From Astropecten irregularis (Eukaryota > Echinodermata > Asteroidea > Paxillosida > Astropectinidae): a DNA stretch of 64,000 bases. Positions 44,101-56,100 of the stretch are shown here, piece after piece. The notes under the pieces are model-generated. The model was not told the origin of the DNA. It saw only the letters and a list, made by a program, of their open reading frames with translations, and did not search any database. The position numbers and the translations under genes were made by a program. The stretch lies in the NCBI GenBank assembly GCA_963971285.1, contig OZ020248.1, positions 11,470,001 through 11,534,000 of the forward strand, given 5' to 3'. Each line of letters opens with the position of its first letter. The first letter of the stretch is position 1.

Positions 44101-47100
44101 AAATCTTTTTGATCTTTGCCCATGAATCTTTATTTAGTTGACAAAAACCAAAGTATGATATTAGCTTCAACAGCAAATTGACAATCTACATTATTTTGCT
44201 GCAGCAGATCTTCTCTTACTTTGCTCGATGGTATGTTCAGAAGGTGCTAAGCTGGCTGTCTAGAAGAACTAACAATGGTTTTGTTTTCAGAGGCTGAGGA
44301 ACAACCTGCTGTTCTTTTTCTTATTATTAACAGCTGCAGTGACCTATACAACTTTTATTCCATACAACATTGTTAATGATCAAAGCTGACATTTTAAATT
44401 ACATAATACATGTGGTAGGCCTAATAAACAAATTTCAAACAGCGCATATATCACAATGAACGTGAGATGTCTCTATATATGCACGCATTATTAAATCCAT
44501 GGTCATTGGGCGACATTTTAATACATTCCTGAAACCATCGCAACTCTCTGGCAGAGTATAGATCAGCGCGGAATGACGTCATTCAACTGGTCGATGAAAA
44601 GAATGGAGCGATAAAAACATAGCGTCAAGTTGTATAATTTTTAAGATAAAAAGCTGCCAGGATTGTTTAATCTTAGTATACTGTAGTATTTATTATTTAG
44701 TATTTATTTCATTTCTCGGGAAGAACAAGTTACAAAGCACAAGAACAACAATTAACACTTTCAATAAAACAGGACAAAACAAATACAATAACTACATAAT
44801 AATCCAATCAGCTTCCGAAGGATTGCCCAAAAGGAAATATTCCTGTCAAAGGGGCTCTCCAGACTAATTAGATTAAATAAATATAATTGAAATAAATAAT
44901 CATAAATAATATAAATAAAATAATATAATAATACTGTACTTAAAGAAGGATCATTTGTCTAAGGACAAAATATGACTTGACAATGGCAGTTGTTCAGAAC
45001 CGTAATTTTTTCAACCCTTTTCCACACTTGAACATTTTCAACCCCGAGCCAACCTGGGTAGGACGGCCTAGCCGGATCGAAATCAACCCTGGTAGGGAGC
45101 AGGGTTGAAAATCTCAACCCGGTTCCAAACTGCATTTTGCACCGTGATCTGTGTTGTATGAGCCGGTTCACCATAAACATAGTGTGAATGTTGCGTCTCT
45201 TTGATCTGGTTCAAAAACTTGCCGGGCTGAACCGGGGCGGATCCGGGTTGGTTTCAACACGGATCGAAAAGGAGATAGTGTGAAAAGGCCCTCTGTTTCT
45301 TGACAAAAAAAAAAAAATACTCAGGAAAAAATTATGAATTGCGACTCGACGATGTACAGTTTGTACGTGATTCGTCCGTAGGCTTGTGCCATCTACATGT
45401 TGGTTTTCATCGGTTGTCAAGTTTATGAGAATGAAAGTACCCGGATGTCCGTGCTGATCTTAGAGTTAAATATAAAACTAGAGTGTGCACTCTGGGCGTG
45501 TTGCTTGAACCACGGCCAGCGCCATTGCATTAAGGAAACAAGGGGAAACGCGCACGTCCCGTTTCAAATTGTGCGTAAATATTCTTACCCCGGTTCGTGT
45601 GCGCAGCACTGTGGATAAAATACACGTCACGTCACGCACAGTGCGCGCAGTTCTTCGAGTAACATCCGGGTACCGTTTTTGGACTCTACTGCGGTTGCTC
45701 AGTCACCCCAACTAAAATGGCGGCTGCACGTCCGTGCCAGAGTGCCGAGAACACGCACATTGAATACGAAGCGCGCACTCTAGTTTTTTATTTAACTCTA
45801 TGGTGCTGATCTATTTAGCCTTGGCTACTGTATGCCACATAAAGGCTCATGGAGCATGGACTAATTAATGCTAAATGGTTTGTCACCGTTCTAAAAAGTC
45901 AAAATGTCCGTACCTTCTTGTTTCCAGCTCCAGAGTGACAGTGTACAGAACATCCTTGCCATCCAGCGGATTGAGATGTCTAGCTACCTGTCTCTATACT
46001 CCCCGGGCCTGGACTGGATACTGCAGTGCATCGCTCACCATGCCACAGAGGTGAATCTCAATGATCTTCACATCTCAGAAATCACTTCCAAACTAATCCT
46101 GTTTATGATTAATGACTAAAAAGAATTTTGGATTTAAACCTGGGGACAAGTTCATAGAGCTGCTTAAGCACCAAAATTTGCTTAAGCACCAAAACCCTTT
46201 AAATAAAATCAGTATGCCAGCCAAAACTCCTTGTGAATGTTATGCTCAGCAAACAATGGAAGAATACAAGTCAAAAGCGTGAAAATGTGGTTGGTAATCC
46301 TGTTTGATCAAAGAAGACTTTTCATGCTTAAGCAAATTTTCATGCTTAAGCAGATCTATGAAATTGGCCCCTGGGAAAACTGTAATATGCCAGTATCAGG
46401 AGTGGATCCAGGATTTTCCAAGAAAGAGGGCGTGGAAATATAAAATATACGAATTCAGCGGATGCATTTCTGGCCGATCAAAGCTAGCAGGTTACGGCAG
46501 ATTGACCACCATGGTATTTACCACAAGATTAATTTATAACCACTGTCCTTTGTGTGCGTAGGCATGCCTAGTGCCGGGGAAAAGGATAAGGTCCTTGGAT
46601 GAGAATATCGGGGAGCTTGCTGCCCTTAAGAATTTCTATCCTTGGGAAAATATACCGAATCTTTGAATTTAGGCTGAAATTAATTGAAATTGAAATAAAT
46701 TTGTGGACATGATGTGTTTCCCATTAGGACAACTTGACGGAGATTCTCAGCAAGTGCAGAAAGCAGTGTAACAAGTGAGTTGACATGGTTATAGAAATGA
46801 AGCACTTTTTAACAAACAGATTGGCCGAGGAATGCCTAATTCTTTTTCTTTCTTTTTTAGTATTGGCGAATTTGCTTAAAGATAACATCATACTTTGGTA
46901 GCATACCGAAACAGAAATCTTCACAGATTTACCTATAACTTTCAGGGTATGAAGATGGTGATGGTAGAATCATACCATTAAGATATTTCTGCCTGAAATG
47001 CTGTATTTTTCTGGAAAGGGTAAAACCAAAGACAAGAATGAACAGTTTTGATTTCAAGGAAATCAAACTCCTGTAGACAGATTGGAAAATACCGTGAGCG

Positions 47101-50100
47101 TTTTTCCACTGTTTTTTTCAAAAAGTGGGCATTGAATATGACTGGAAATTGACTCAGTGGATTGTTAAAGGTTTTAAATGTATAATTCATTATTGTTAAA
47201 GGTCTCAAAAAGGCACTCACACTTCGTCTGATCCAATATGTGCATGAAATAATGAAATAATGAACCTGTGAAAGTTTGAGCTCAATCGTCCATCTGAGTC
47301 ACGAGAAAATAGCGAAAACGCGACTAAATTGTTCTTTTAAAACATAAAGAATAGTTTTGATCTTACCCCAAGGTCAAAACTGTTTTCAGTATTTGTTTAA
47401 AATATTTTAACAGTATGTTTCTACCAGCACCATCTTCATAACCTGAAACTGAACATTTCTGTTTGGGTATGTTACCAATTTGTTTACCAATCCTGTACTG
47501 TACATTTAAAGACCAAAAATGTGAAAGGACTTCGTTTGTTTGTATGTTTCCCTGGTCAGTGCTCTTCTGCTGAATTCCATCATGTCAGCCTTCAAGCCTG
47601 AATTCATAGCCCACAGAGCTCTCGGATTCACAGAACTCATCAAGGAGTGCGAAGAAGCTGGATTCCCTAAGGTTAGAGTGAGGTCAAAGTTCAAAGTTCA
47701 GGTCAAAGAGCATCAATCAAACTTTGCTCGTCTGATTAATTAAAGTTGAAGGTATGTGGAGCGACGGTTTGCGGAAACACCATGTAAGAATCGTTTGTAC
47801 TTTCGCACTTCAGTTTCGTCGGCACTTCTCATAAGGTCTCAATATTTCAACTAGCCTGCTCTAGACACTTTCAGGAGATGAGGACTAGAGCAGGCTAATT
47901 GAAACATTGAGACATTAGGAGAAGTGTGAACGAAATAGAATTGCGAAAGTGCAAATGCTTCTTACATGGTGTTTCCGCAAAACCATATACCAATTGTCAC
48001 CATGCTAAGCCTCAAATCTTGAAAATGAGGGCTTGGATATGAACACCCTTTGAAATAAATTCCTGTTTTGCTTTTATTTTACCAGCGCCTTCTCCCAGCT
48101 CATTTTCAATCTTCTGTCTTTCGTTTCTTCGTACATTTTGTCTAGTATGGGAGTCTAACATTGTGATTAGCATCGGTCCAAGTGAGATGTTTTCTTTTCT
48201 CTTTGTTGCAGCACCATCTCTACCGGAATCTCGGCACAAACCTTGCCATGTCCGATCCGCCCCAGCAGCAGAGGCTGTCTGTTTTGAACGAAGTCTGGAA
48301 GTCCGTCATGAAGCTACGCAAACCTGAGGTAGAGAAATTGGGAGCCTTTCTCAAAGCTTGGCTCCGGTTCAGGCTTAGGCTTCGTCTCTGTAATCCATAT
48401 GCTAAAAATATAGGTTGTGACTAGCCTTTCATTGAAGCTGAAGCTCTGTAGTCTTTTTTCAAACTAGAGAATCTATGTCCGAACCGTCTCTATTTTGATA
48501 CCCGTAATTTTAGAATGGATTCATGTAATGGAGCCTGAGCCGGAGCCGGGCTTTGACAAAGGCCCCTGGCTGAAGATTTTGATGTCACTCTATCGGCAGA
48601 CGTTTTGGTCAATTGTGACAATAGGGTCAATCCTTTTAAACATCCATTGATCTGTTTGAGGGGAATTTTGGGAGGAAAGATGATAAAAAGACCAGAGATG
48701 TTTAAGACGTGGAAAGGTGAGGCGTTGAAGTAGGACACTGACAGAGGAAGGATGTGAGAATGGAAGGGGTGAATAAATCAAGAGGTAGACGTGTAAAAGG
48801 AAAGCAGAAGGCGATGGTTAAGAAGGGTTTGATTCTAGAGACTAGGTGAAAGGAGGGCAGAGTAGGCAAGACTCTTTAGGAAGACAATATAAGATAAGGT
48901 ATTAAAGGAAAAAATTAGAAAAATGAAACAGTGCACTTTTTGGATTGTCTATGTGGACAAAGGTAAGCAAGTTGGAAAACACCGACTCCAGTACATGTAC
49001 CTGTTCTCCTAGTATTAACCAAAATTATTTGATTTCCTTATGAATCAGGAAAAGTTGCCAATCCAAAACAGGTAAGCTTTGTCACTCGATTGGCTATCAC
49101 CCTTATTTTATGGTCCCCCCTCCCTTTTATTTATTTGTTTGCAGGATTACATCAGTTGTGCTGAAATCTGGATCGAGTATCCCTGTAGGCACTTCACGGT
49201 GAGCCGCTTAAATATCCTCCATTTTCACCTTATACTCTCTTACAGTGTTATAGTACAATGGAGCACCATTATAACGAACACCGCTATAGACCTTTCTTTT
49301 GTTTACAAACATTGTTTACAACAGTGATTGGCATGGGCGGCCAAATGTTGCAAATCATTTCGTCTTCTCGAAAGACAGCGCGACCAAATTCAACATTTTT
49401 ACAAACTTTCCATAGCTGTACAAAATACAAACCATTAGGCCGAAAAAAAAAAATTGTTTTGATTGCCCTCAGCGACCGACCGTCAATTGGTCGGGATTTT
49501 TTTATTTTATTTTTTTCCTAAAGTATATAAGTCCTAAAGTATAAAAACCTCACCATTTTGGACAGAAAATGTAAGATAAAGTCTTGGATATGCTGAAAGA
49601 ACTGTTTACTCCAGGTTCTCTTTTAATGTTGTGTCATTTAATATATTTCATATTTTATATATGTATATGAACGACACAGTATGAGTATTTATTCTTAAAT
49701 GTTTGAAAGTCAAAAAAAAAATCGACGGACCGACTCAAAATTTTAATTTTGCCACTTGAGGGCAACACAACAATTTTTTTTCCCGGCCTTATTGCTTGTG
49801 TTGTTGTCTTTACATTTTGTCTTTCAATGTTTATGTGTACAAATTGTTTTCCAATTGTGGTTATTTTTTTATGCCCGGCTTTGGTGGCTCTCCATAGTGT
49901 CCGCCATCTTGGTTGGCAAAAACTCAGGCTGTGACGTTGCAAAAGAAAGGCCTATACCAAACATTTGGCTATACCGAACATCATCCTTGGCTCCCAATTT
50001 TTGTGTACAATGTATAATAAACAACCACTATAACAAACTATCTCTGTGCATCCCAACATGTTCATTATAGTGGCATTGCACTGTAGTTATAATAACCGAT

Positions 50101-53100
50101 AATCAGTACTTAGGAAGGCATTCCCATTGGGTCAAGCACAAACTTTACTTACCTACATGTATTTCTTAACATCCTCCAAACCAATGAACTTATGACAAAT
50201 GAAAATGACATATATTGAGAGCATTCTCTGTCTTATATTAAAAATACGTTAAATGCAAGGCTTTGAGTAGCCATGCATAGCTACGAAGGCAGTGAAAAGA
50301 GGAAAATTTTGAAAAGTTTCTTGAAAATTGAGACATAACCATCAAATAACCACACAAGGGAAACTGACTGAATTTTTTAGGTCATTGAAAAGTTAACAAA
50401 GAAAAATTGACTGGAGCGGCATTCAAACCGGCGACCTCTTGAATACCGTACAGGCACTCTACCAACTGAGCCATCCAACCCTACGTTGGTGGTGACCCCA
50501 ATAGTCAATTATCTTTGTTCATTTGGCAGTCAGAAGCCATGAAACCACTCACATACTGCTTCGAAAACTGAGATAGATGAAGTGTCTCTGATATGTAAAG
50601 AAATTTTGTTCTACTCCCTGTCTTAAATCTGTTTGTATACATTCACGAATGTGGATTGATTGGTTATCTGTGGGTTGTGTGATAAATCCCCCTTACGATT
50701 TTTGTTGTCATTTTTTTTTCCAGAAAAAGGAGGTGAACACGATTTTGGGAGACATCATCAAGCACCTGACTCCAGACCGGGCGTTTGAATCTTTCTACCC
50801 ACAGGTAATGAACCAAGCTGACCTCCAAGCAAAAAAAACGGGGGAAAGTTATGCAAATTTTGGAGAGTTTTGAAAATTGATATCACAGATAGTTGACATA
50901 CTGTGAAGTGATGGATCGGCTATTGGTTTTGTGCACACGATACTTGACGTAGTGGCGCATCAGCTATACACTGTACACCACTTAATAGTAATGCACTAAA
51001 TGATTTTGCTACAACTGAAAGGACCCAGATTGGAGCTTTTCCCACAAGTTTGTGCCGTTCTGGGTCATCTTCTGGCAAAACCACCAAAGAATGTTGAGAT
51101 TTCTCTTAAACAATAAGTCAATAAGTTCACTTCAGAAAGCTAGATTTATGTCTGGCAAATTTCCACTTGCTGTGTGGCTGTGAGGGCGAGAAACTTAAAT
51201 ACTGGTAGGGCTATAAGCCACTGAAAAGCCAGGCCAGGCCTGTGCTTTGCCTGGGGTCTTGGGCTTCTGTAATCCCGAAACTTGAACTATCAACTCTAAG
51301 CCCCTGCTGTGTCCTGGATCATAGTTGGCATTAACCTGATTGACAGGTTGAGTCACATTTATCACGGATAATATCCAGAAGCCAGGATTTCTTGATTTTG
51401 AGCAGCTCTGTTGTAGTGAATTTTGAGGCTGACGAGGAGGATTACAGGCCCGAAATCTTGGGCCTGGCCAGGCATTTCGGTGGCTTGGGCCTGGCCAGTT
51501 TTTAAGTTTCCCTCCCTAAGGCATAGATGCATGGATGCAATGATTAAAATTTCCAACCACTATTTATCATAATAATATTAGATTGTCTGACTCAAGATTA
51601 CAATTTCACCGAGATTGCCTGTTGTGCTGTTTGGTTTGTAGTTGCAGTCGGTGATGTCCAAAGTGTTGGCGCACATCAAGGATTTCTCAGTTCTGCTAGC
51701 GATGGTAAGATCAGATAGATTTTCTCTCATCTAGGCTGTTTGGTCTTTATTTCAGTTGTTGGTTTCATCATCAACTGGAACCGCATTGGAATATAATTTG
51801 TGTTTCACTGAGAACTCATGTAATGCTGAAGATAAATGTGCTTTTAGTAGTATGTGGTGTTCTCTTCACTAACCCCATCCTCCCAAGAAGCTGCTATAGC
51901 AGTTTGTCTCATGGCATGAGAATATTCACGACTGCTTCGTTATTTCTATTGAAATACATTGAATGGGGGGTACTGTCTGGAACAAGAGGTTCAATGAACC
52001 TTTATTGTCCCACAAAATTCGCTTATTGTGGTACCACAATCTGTGACTTCTGAACACAGCTGCAGTGACACTGATTATGTCTGCCTGGAATTTAGACTAT
52101 TGTCCAGCGGTATTCAACCATTGTGTGCCCGCATTGTTTACGCCAATTTTTGACCGGTGACTTAAAATGAGGCCGGTAAACACGAAACCTAAAAAGGGAT
52201 TAATGCTGCCACTTTTGATTAAAATACTTGGGCCGATTTCATGAAGCACTAAGTCTAAACTCTGAATAATCTTTGTTTGCTTAGTTTATGATAATGAAGA
52301 ACTCAAGTGAAATATAAACAAAAAGCTATTAAAAATGCGTCAACTGCCACAACATGCACAGTAACGGGATGCAGTTAAAGCTTGTGATTCGCCCATCAAT
52401 GTCATTTGTCTGTGGGGTTTGTAGGAGTTTGACATAGTTTGGAAGTTACCTTCATTGATTTTAGGTGGCTCTTTCCTCCCAATACACTTCCTGGTTGACA
52501 TTTTGGGAGTTTGACGTTGTTATCCAGTTTTGACTATAAAGAGCAGGAGAGTCATGCCTGAGAATTTGGTAGGATGACATCGACTGCTAGCATCCTTTAT
52601 TGACATCAGAAGGATGTATTATTATTATTTTTATTGCTGGTTTATTAATAACTGTCAATGGCAGCCCAAAGGTTGAATTAAAACAGTTTTACAATGATTA
52701 TTTAAAAACAACAGGTAAAATTACTTTACTTTGAATAAAAATAATAAAATACGGATATATGAATATAAAACAAGAAACAAGTACGAGACACACATACATT
52801 GAGAATGAGAGTGGAGAACTAAATAAAAGAGTTAATCGTTCTTGTGAAGTAGGGGACCAGACTATTATAATAACGCTTGGATTTGCTTGGGAATTCTTGA
52901 AGTGTCCTTTTGGATCTAAGATTCATTGTATGAATATTCCTGGATTTTACGAACCATTCATTGAATTTGTTTGAATTAAAAGCTCTTAAAGCAAATGTAG
53001 TGCTATGAATGAATTGCTGGAATGAATGGTTTTTGGTCTGCTCTGTATCCTCTTAGGACAAGTTCATGCCGATGGTGGATATGTTTCAGAAGGATGTTGT

Positions 53101-56100
53101 CAAGGTAGAGCTGTGCCGTTCTATCATGGAGGCGTTCTGTCGCAATCAGGAAAAACAGACAAGCGATCCGGTCATCATCAACGCACTCATGTTCATCTGC
53201 AAGACCATGCATGACTCCATCAAGTAGGAAACAACTTTCAGTGTTATTTTCAAATTAACAATTCTAATTATATTTTGTTATAATTGATTTATTCGTCGAG
53301 GAGATGCAAATAATTTGAGCAGAAATCATGCACTGGCACAGTTGGGATTCGAACCCACTACCTCCTAGTGCAAATGTCGTACCGCTTGGCCACCGAGCTA
53401 GCTGGGGTCAGCGAAGTGAATCAAATCCCAATATCGGCGGGCACTGTAATTAATCTGTTATAATTTTTTTTTTTCGTCGAGGAGATAGAATAATGCAAAA
53501 AATGTATTGCCCTTCAACGACATAAGGCCTTTTCCCACTAGGGCGCTCATCCCCGGGGTGAACTCACCCGGGAGCCACCCCGGGGTGAAAATTTCAACCC
53601 TGGTCCCAAGCAGGGTTGAACTCGCCCCGGAGAAAAGGCAATCTCGGGGGTGGCTCAGGGGTGGCTCGTGGGTGACGGAGGGGTGAACATTTCAAGTGGG
53701 AATCGTGGCTTATTTTCACCCCCGCATCACCCCGGGGCCACCCCTGAGATTGGTCAAGTGGGAAAAGGCTTATAGATAAGCACTTCACTAAGTGCCTTTC
53801 GAGCACACATGAACAAATCATGCGCTGGCTCAGGTGGGATTCGTAACCACGACCTCCTGCTTACTATTTGTAGCCAGTTTCCTTCATGGCATCTTTGTCT
53901 TATCAACAGTGCACTGTCTCTTGAGGATGATGTTCGTGAAATTGGCAGACTCATCGCTGGATTCATCCGAAAGGTAGGAGATGTACTGGAGATGTACTGG
54001 CAATGTACATCGTGCTTGAAAACGAAGGAAGTGAAACGTGTAGATTGTTTCATTATACAAGTAATAAACTGCTGCAAACTCTCATCAGCCCAAATAATGA
54101 CCTGAAATTTATAAAATACTTGGAGTTAGAAGGGCCTGGCGTTTCGATCCTAGCAGGATCTTTATCGAAGGCTAAATGACAAGAGGACAAGAATATGCAA
54201 GTAAAGATACACATAAATGGATGAGAGGATCAGGACAAAAACGGGGATGGGGGTTAGGGAGGGTAGGGATGGGTATTTGATCAGATAAGGAGAAGTCATC
54301 ATTGGTAGGCAAGATCAAAGTTGGCAGACAACAGGCGCGGAGAAGAATGTGGCTGGGGGACTGGGATTATTTCTTAGTTGGTTTAAAGTCGAGAGATTAA
54401 TTTGACGACTCTTCTTCCTCATGTCACTAGATTTCTTTTGGGCGTGACTTTGAGCAGCAGTTGAGTTTCTACGTGGAATGCCGTGCCAACTTCAGCTACA
54501 TTGACAGCGTGCTGGTTGCCTTGGTCCAGGTGAGAGTGTCCCTTCATGGCAAAGCTGGTAGCGAACCCCTCTAACTAGCTCTTCTCCCATTTACCATTGG
54601 ATTTTATAGGCCATGTTTTGTATTGTGTCTCTCCGTGGTTTGGGTTTTTTTGTGCAAATTCTTAGATTATATGTAAAATTGAAATTAAAGATATCATTGC
54701 TTTTTGATAACAAATCAAAGGATTGATTTTCACGTATGTTTTTGCTTTTTCGACCAGTTAATGTGCTAAAATATCACACGTACGTAATTTACAAAACGAC
54801 AGTATTAAACTGAATTTAAAAGCAAGCAAACATTATTTTTTGCCCGGTACCTAGTGTGTCAACCAACTGGCTACTGAGACACGCACGGTCATGAAGGGGA
54901 ACCACTCCAGGAAGACAGCAGCCTTCATTCGGGTGAGTTTAAAACATCAAAGAGATAAAAGCCTGCAAGAACTGCAAGAAAAGAGTAAATCAAAGACCAA
55001 AAACAATTTTGATCTTCAGAAGATCAAAAATAACGGTGAAAAGATTTCAAAATACCACAGGCATTTTGCACTATTTTCTAAAAAAGTGGGCACTGCATGC
55101 GACTGGGAATTTCAAAGATGACTGTTACTTTATTCTTTCTTAATCATCAAATAACCACAAGGAAAACTGACTGAATTTAAAAGTCATTGAAAAGTGAAAA
55201 AAGAAAAATTTACTGGAGCGGGATTCGAACCGGCAACCTCCATGAATACCTCCTGAAAAGCCGTATCCTCTTACAGGTTACAGCATTGCTGCTCATTTCG
55301 GTGAAATGATCCTTGGGTTATGGCGGTGTGCGCGTAGTTTTATGGCTTCTGAATGCCAAACAATCAAGGATGATTGAGTATTGGGGTCACCACCAACGTA
55401 GGGCTGGATGGCTAAGTTGGTAGAGCGCCTGTACGGTATTCAGGAGGTCGCCAGTTTGAATCACGCTCCAGTAAATTTTTCTTTGTTCAGTCTTTAATGT
55501 ATTCTTTCTTCATACTTTTGCCCATGAATCTGCATTTCTTTGACAAAATCTAAATTATGATAATTTATCTTTAACCCTAAGAAGCAGCCTTCAATCTGAA
55601 ATTCTTCTTTTGGTTTTATCCAGGCCTGTGCTGCTTATTGCTTCATCACTATTCCTTCCATTGTCGATATCTTCCATCGGTTGAATCTCTACCTCGTGTC
55701 CGGTCAGGTGGCTCTGATGAACCTCGCCCTGACCCAAGGTATGTCCAGGAGTAGAGTTTGTATTCACTACTTAGTTGTTTAGGGTTAAAGGTAGTGTTAT
55801 ACTTTGGTAGCATACCGAAAAAGAAATCTTCACAGATTTACCTATAACTTACAGGGTATAAAGACGGTGACGGAATTAACACACCGTTAAAATTCTTCCG
55901 CCTGAAATGCTGTGTTTATCAAGAAAAGAGTAAAAACAAGTGACAAACATTATTTTTGATCTTTTGTGTCTCTTTTTCTAGCGGATGCCTTCTTCAAGGG
56001 TGCCATCAGTCTGATACCCGACGTTCCTAAGACAATGGTGATGGACAGTAAATCACGCTCCACGGAGCCCTTCCTACTCGGCTACATCAACAACTTCCTC

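Larger units (their letters stand above)
41828..45927 (+). other. VPS35L intron 12
   Basis: 4.1 kb without coding signal. It holds a GGCTCC-type MITE with a nested palindromic element (42129-42490; 42238-42388), a short TGTTCTCA microrepeat (42637-42668), a third-family MITE (43030-43372), two tandem TTAA MITE copies (43767-44168), a SINE tail (44487-44555) and a MULE-like element (45451-45812). Confidence 0.7.

Noticed and set aside
45715-45780. ATGGCGGCTGCACGT as a first exon
   Set aside because: Lies inside an inverted-repeat element in a VPS35L intron and has no domain or matching downstream exon.
53003-53212. Minus-strand frame over VPS35L exon 20
   Set aside because: Shadow of a real plus-strand exon fixed by homology.
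55405-55475. tRNA gene
   Set aside because: tRNA-like segment belongs to a multi-copy SINE with target duplication; stems are degraded.
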